Assembly: GCA_964362385.1 (NCBI GenBank)
Contig: CAYIEH010000033.1
Location: 1 to 5,083 of the forward strand
Direction: 5' to 3'
DNA: 5,083 nucleotides
From: CAYIEH01 sp964362385
Lineage (GTDB): Bacteria > Patescibacteriota > Minisyncoccia > UBA6257 > UBA9933
The notes under the pieces are model-generated. The model had not been told where the DNA came from. It was given only the letters and a program-made list of their open reading frames with translations, and made no database searches. The position numbers and the translations under genes are program-made. Positions 4,630 through 5,083 of the stretch are shown piece by piece (positions within the stretch are counted from its first letter, which is position 1; the number at the start of each line of letters is the position of its first letter).

Positions 4630-4830
4630 TTATAGTTTCTTCATTAAAATCACCTCAACACCAAATATTTCTTTTTTGCCCATAGTAAATGTAGAGCCGT
4701 AAGCGTAACCATCTTTAACGATTTTTTCACAAAATCGTTTTTCTTCTTCGTTTTCCGGCTCCATGCTTACAATGGGTTGCCCTTCTTTTAATTCTTTGGG
4801 CCAATATTTAGCACGAAGTATCACTTTCAT
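4630..4830 (-). CDS. Small orphan protein (66 aa)
   Basis: I do not recognise a family. The protein is charged and probably cytosolic: it opens MKVILRAKYWPKELKEGQPI, has an acidic centre MEPENEEEKRFCEKIVKDG, then YAYGSTFTMGKKEIFGVEVILM and a basic end KKL. The alternation suggests a small alpha/beta fold with no signal peptide, membrane segment or Cys pair. The frame is open back to a GTG at 4839, but AAAGGAGG overlaps that codon and sits eight bases before the ATG at 4830, so I take the ATG. It has its own consensus promoter, a leader of about 85 nt and a terminator, making it a well-equipped monocistronic unit. The spacer after its stop contains the tandem repeat GAGGTGAAGAGGTGAAG on the plus strand (4611-4627). 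Confidence 0.75.
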   Translation of the reverse strand: MKVILRAKYWPKELKEGQPIVSMEPENEEEKRFCEKIVKDGYAYGSTFTMGKKEIFGVEVILMKKL

Positions 4831-4838
4831 AACCTTCA

Positions 4839-4846
4839 CCTCCTTT
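4839..4846 (-). promoter_or_regulatory. Strong Shine-Dalgarno for the 66-aa gene
   Basis: AAAGGAGG on the minus strand, eight bases before the ATG at 4830. It overlaps the upstream in-frame GTG and so excludes it as the start. It is essentially the same site as that of the 73-aa gene. Confidence 0.88.
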
Positions 4847-4863
4847 CCTTGCGAAATTTGTTG

Positions 4864-4889
4864 TTAAGGTGTAAAAATCGCACCATTAA
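4864..4889 (-). promoter_or_regulatory. Leader hairpin upstream of the 66-aa gene
   Basis: In the leader, TTAA(T)GGTG faces CACCTTAA around a 9-nt loop (one bulged T). The CACCT strand could instead pair with AGGTG at the Shine-Dalgarno, so the two pairings exclude each other. The stem is short; I treat it as a candidate translational switch, not a recognised riboswitch. Confidence 0.35.
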
Positions 4890-4921
4890 AGCCAAAAACC
4901 ATCATTCTGAATTCTGTAAAG

Positions 4922-4951
4922 AGTATAGCATATAATAACCACAATTGTCAA
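4922..4951 (-). promoter_or_regulatory. Consensus promoter of the 66-aa gene
   Basis: -35 TTGACA (4951-4946), an 18-base spacer ending TGC (extended -10), and -10 TATACT (4927-4922). The predicted start near 4915 gives a leader of about 85 nt. It is the closest match to the sigma-70 consensus in the window. Confidence 0.75.
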
Positions 4952-5083
4952 TAGTTGTTCAATTCTGCAAAATTTATATCAACAAAAAAGAAATTCAACA
5001 GGATTTCATCAAATACAAAATGAAAAATTTTTCTTTTACAAAATGCAGTATTCTTGAATTAGTCCGAACGCATTTCGCCGCCT
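4952..5083. other. Right-edge AT-rich stretch, no certain gene
   Basis: On the plus strand an ATG at 5020 opens a frame (MKNFSFTKC...) that stays open to the window edge, but it has no good Shine-Dalgarno and only 21 codons are visible. On the minus strand a frame entering from the edge ends GGEMRSD with TAA at 5061-5059, which could be the tail of a gene. TACAAAATG occurs twice, 22 bases apart. Neither frame can be confirmed here. Confidence 0.3.

Noticed and set aside
4831..4839. GTG start for the 66-aa gene
   Set aside because: The Shine-Dalgarno overlaps this codon, and the ATG at 4830 has ideal spacing.
5059..5083. Right-edge GGCGG...GCGT sequence as a fourth copy of the REP-like repeat
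   Set aside because: Only short blocks match and the sequence is cut by the window edge.

Overview
The window looks like part of a Patescibacteria/CPR chromosome, Parcubacteria-like. This is inference from family resemblance. The pointers are a GH18 protein of the type common in that group, a short CxxC-type ribosomal protein L33, a thymidylate synthase fused to an MtrA-like domain and a DUF4346-like domain, an IS200-like/REP-associated (RAYT) transposase, and very tight gene packing. Stops include TAA, TAG and TGA (TGA ends dcd), so nothing calls for a recoded TGA.

Layout. Only the left end (1-816) reads on the plus strand: the 3' part of a GH18 glycoside hydrolase gene broken by two in-frame TAA codons. 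All other supported genes are on the minus strand, so transcription runs right to left. From the right these are: an orphan 66-aa protein with a consensus promoter, long leader, strong Shine-Dalgarno and its own terminator; a dcd / thymidylate synthase pair whose promoter overlaps that terminator; an IS200-like transposase 10 nt behind the synthase; rpmG (L33); tRNA-Trp(CCA); and a 73-aa protein with a candidate CxxH/CxxC metal site, ending in a strong terminator that converges on the broken GH18 gene.

How the genes work together. Dcd deaminates dCTP to dUTP, or to dUMP if bifunctional, and the synthase methylates dUMP to dTMP, so the pair is a compact route from dCTP to thymidylate. rpmG and tRNA-Trp are translation genes that in many bacteria sit next to secE-nusG, but no secE is visible here.

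Most unusual signals. (1) A GC-rich repeat with core GCGTCGTGC occurs as imperfect direct repeats on both sides of the transposase gene and once inverted inside it. The copy on the thymidylate synthase side encodes the last codons of that enzyme. (2) Both TAA codons in the GH18 gene fall where I expect lysine, with the frame otherwise intact. (3) dcd and rpmG appear leaderless, while the two small orphan genes have long leaders and consensus Shine-Dalgarno sites.
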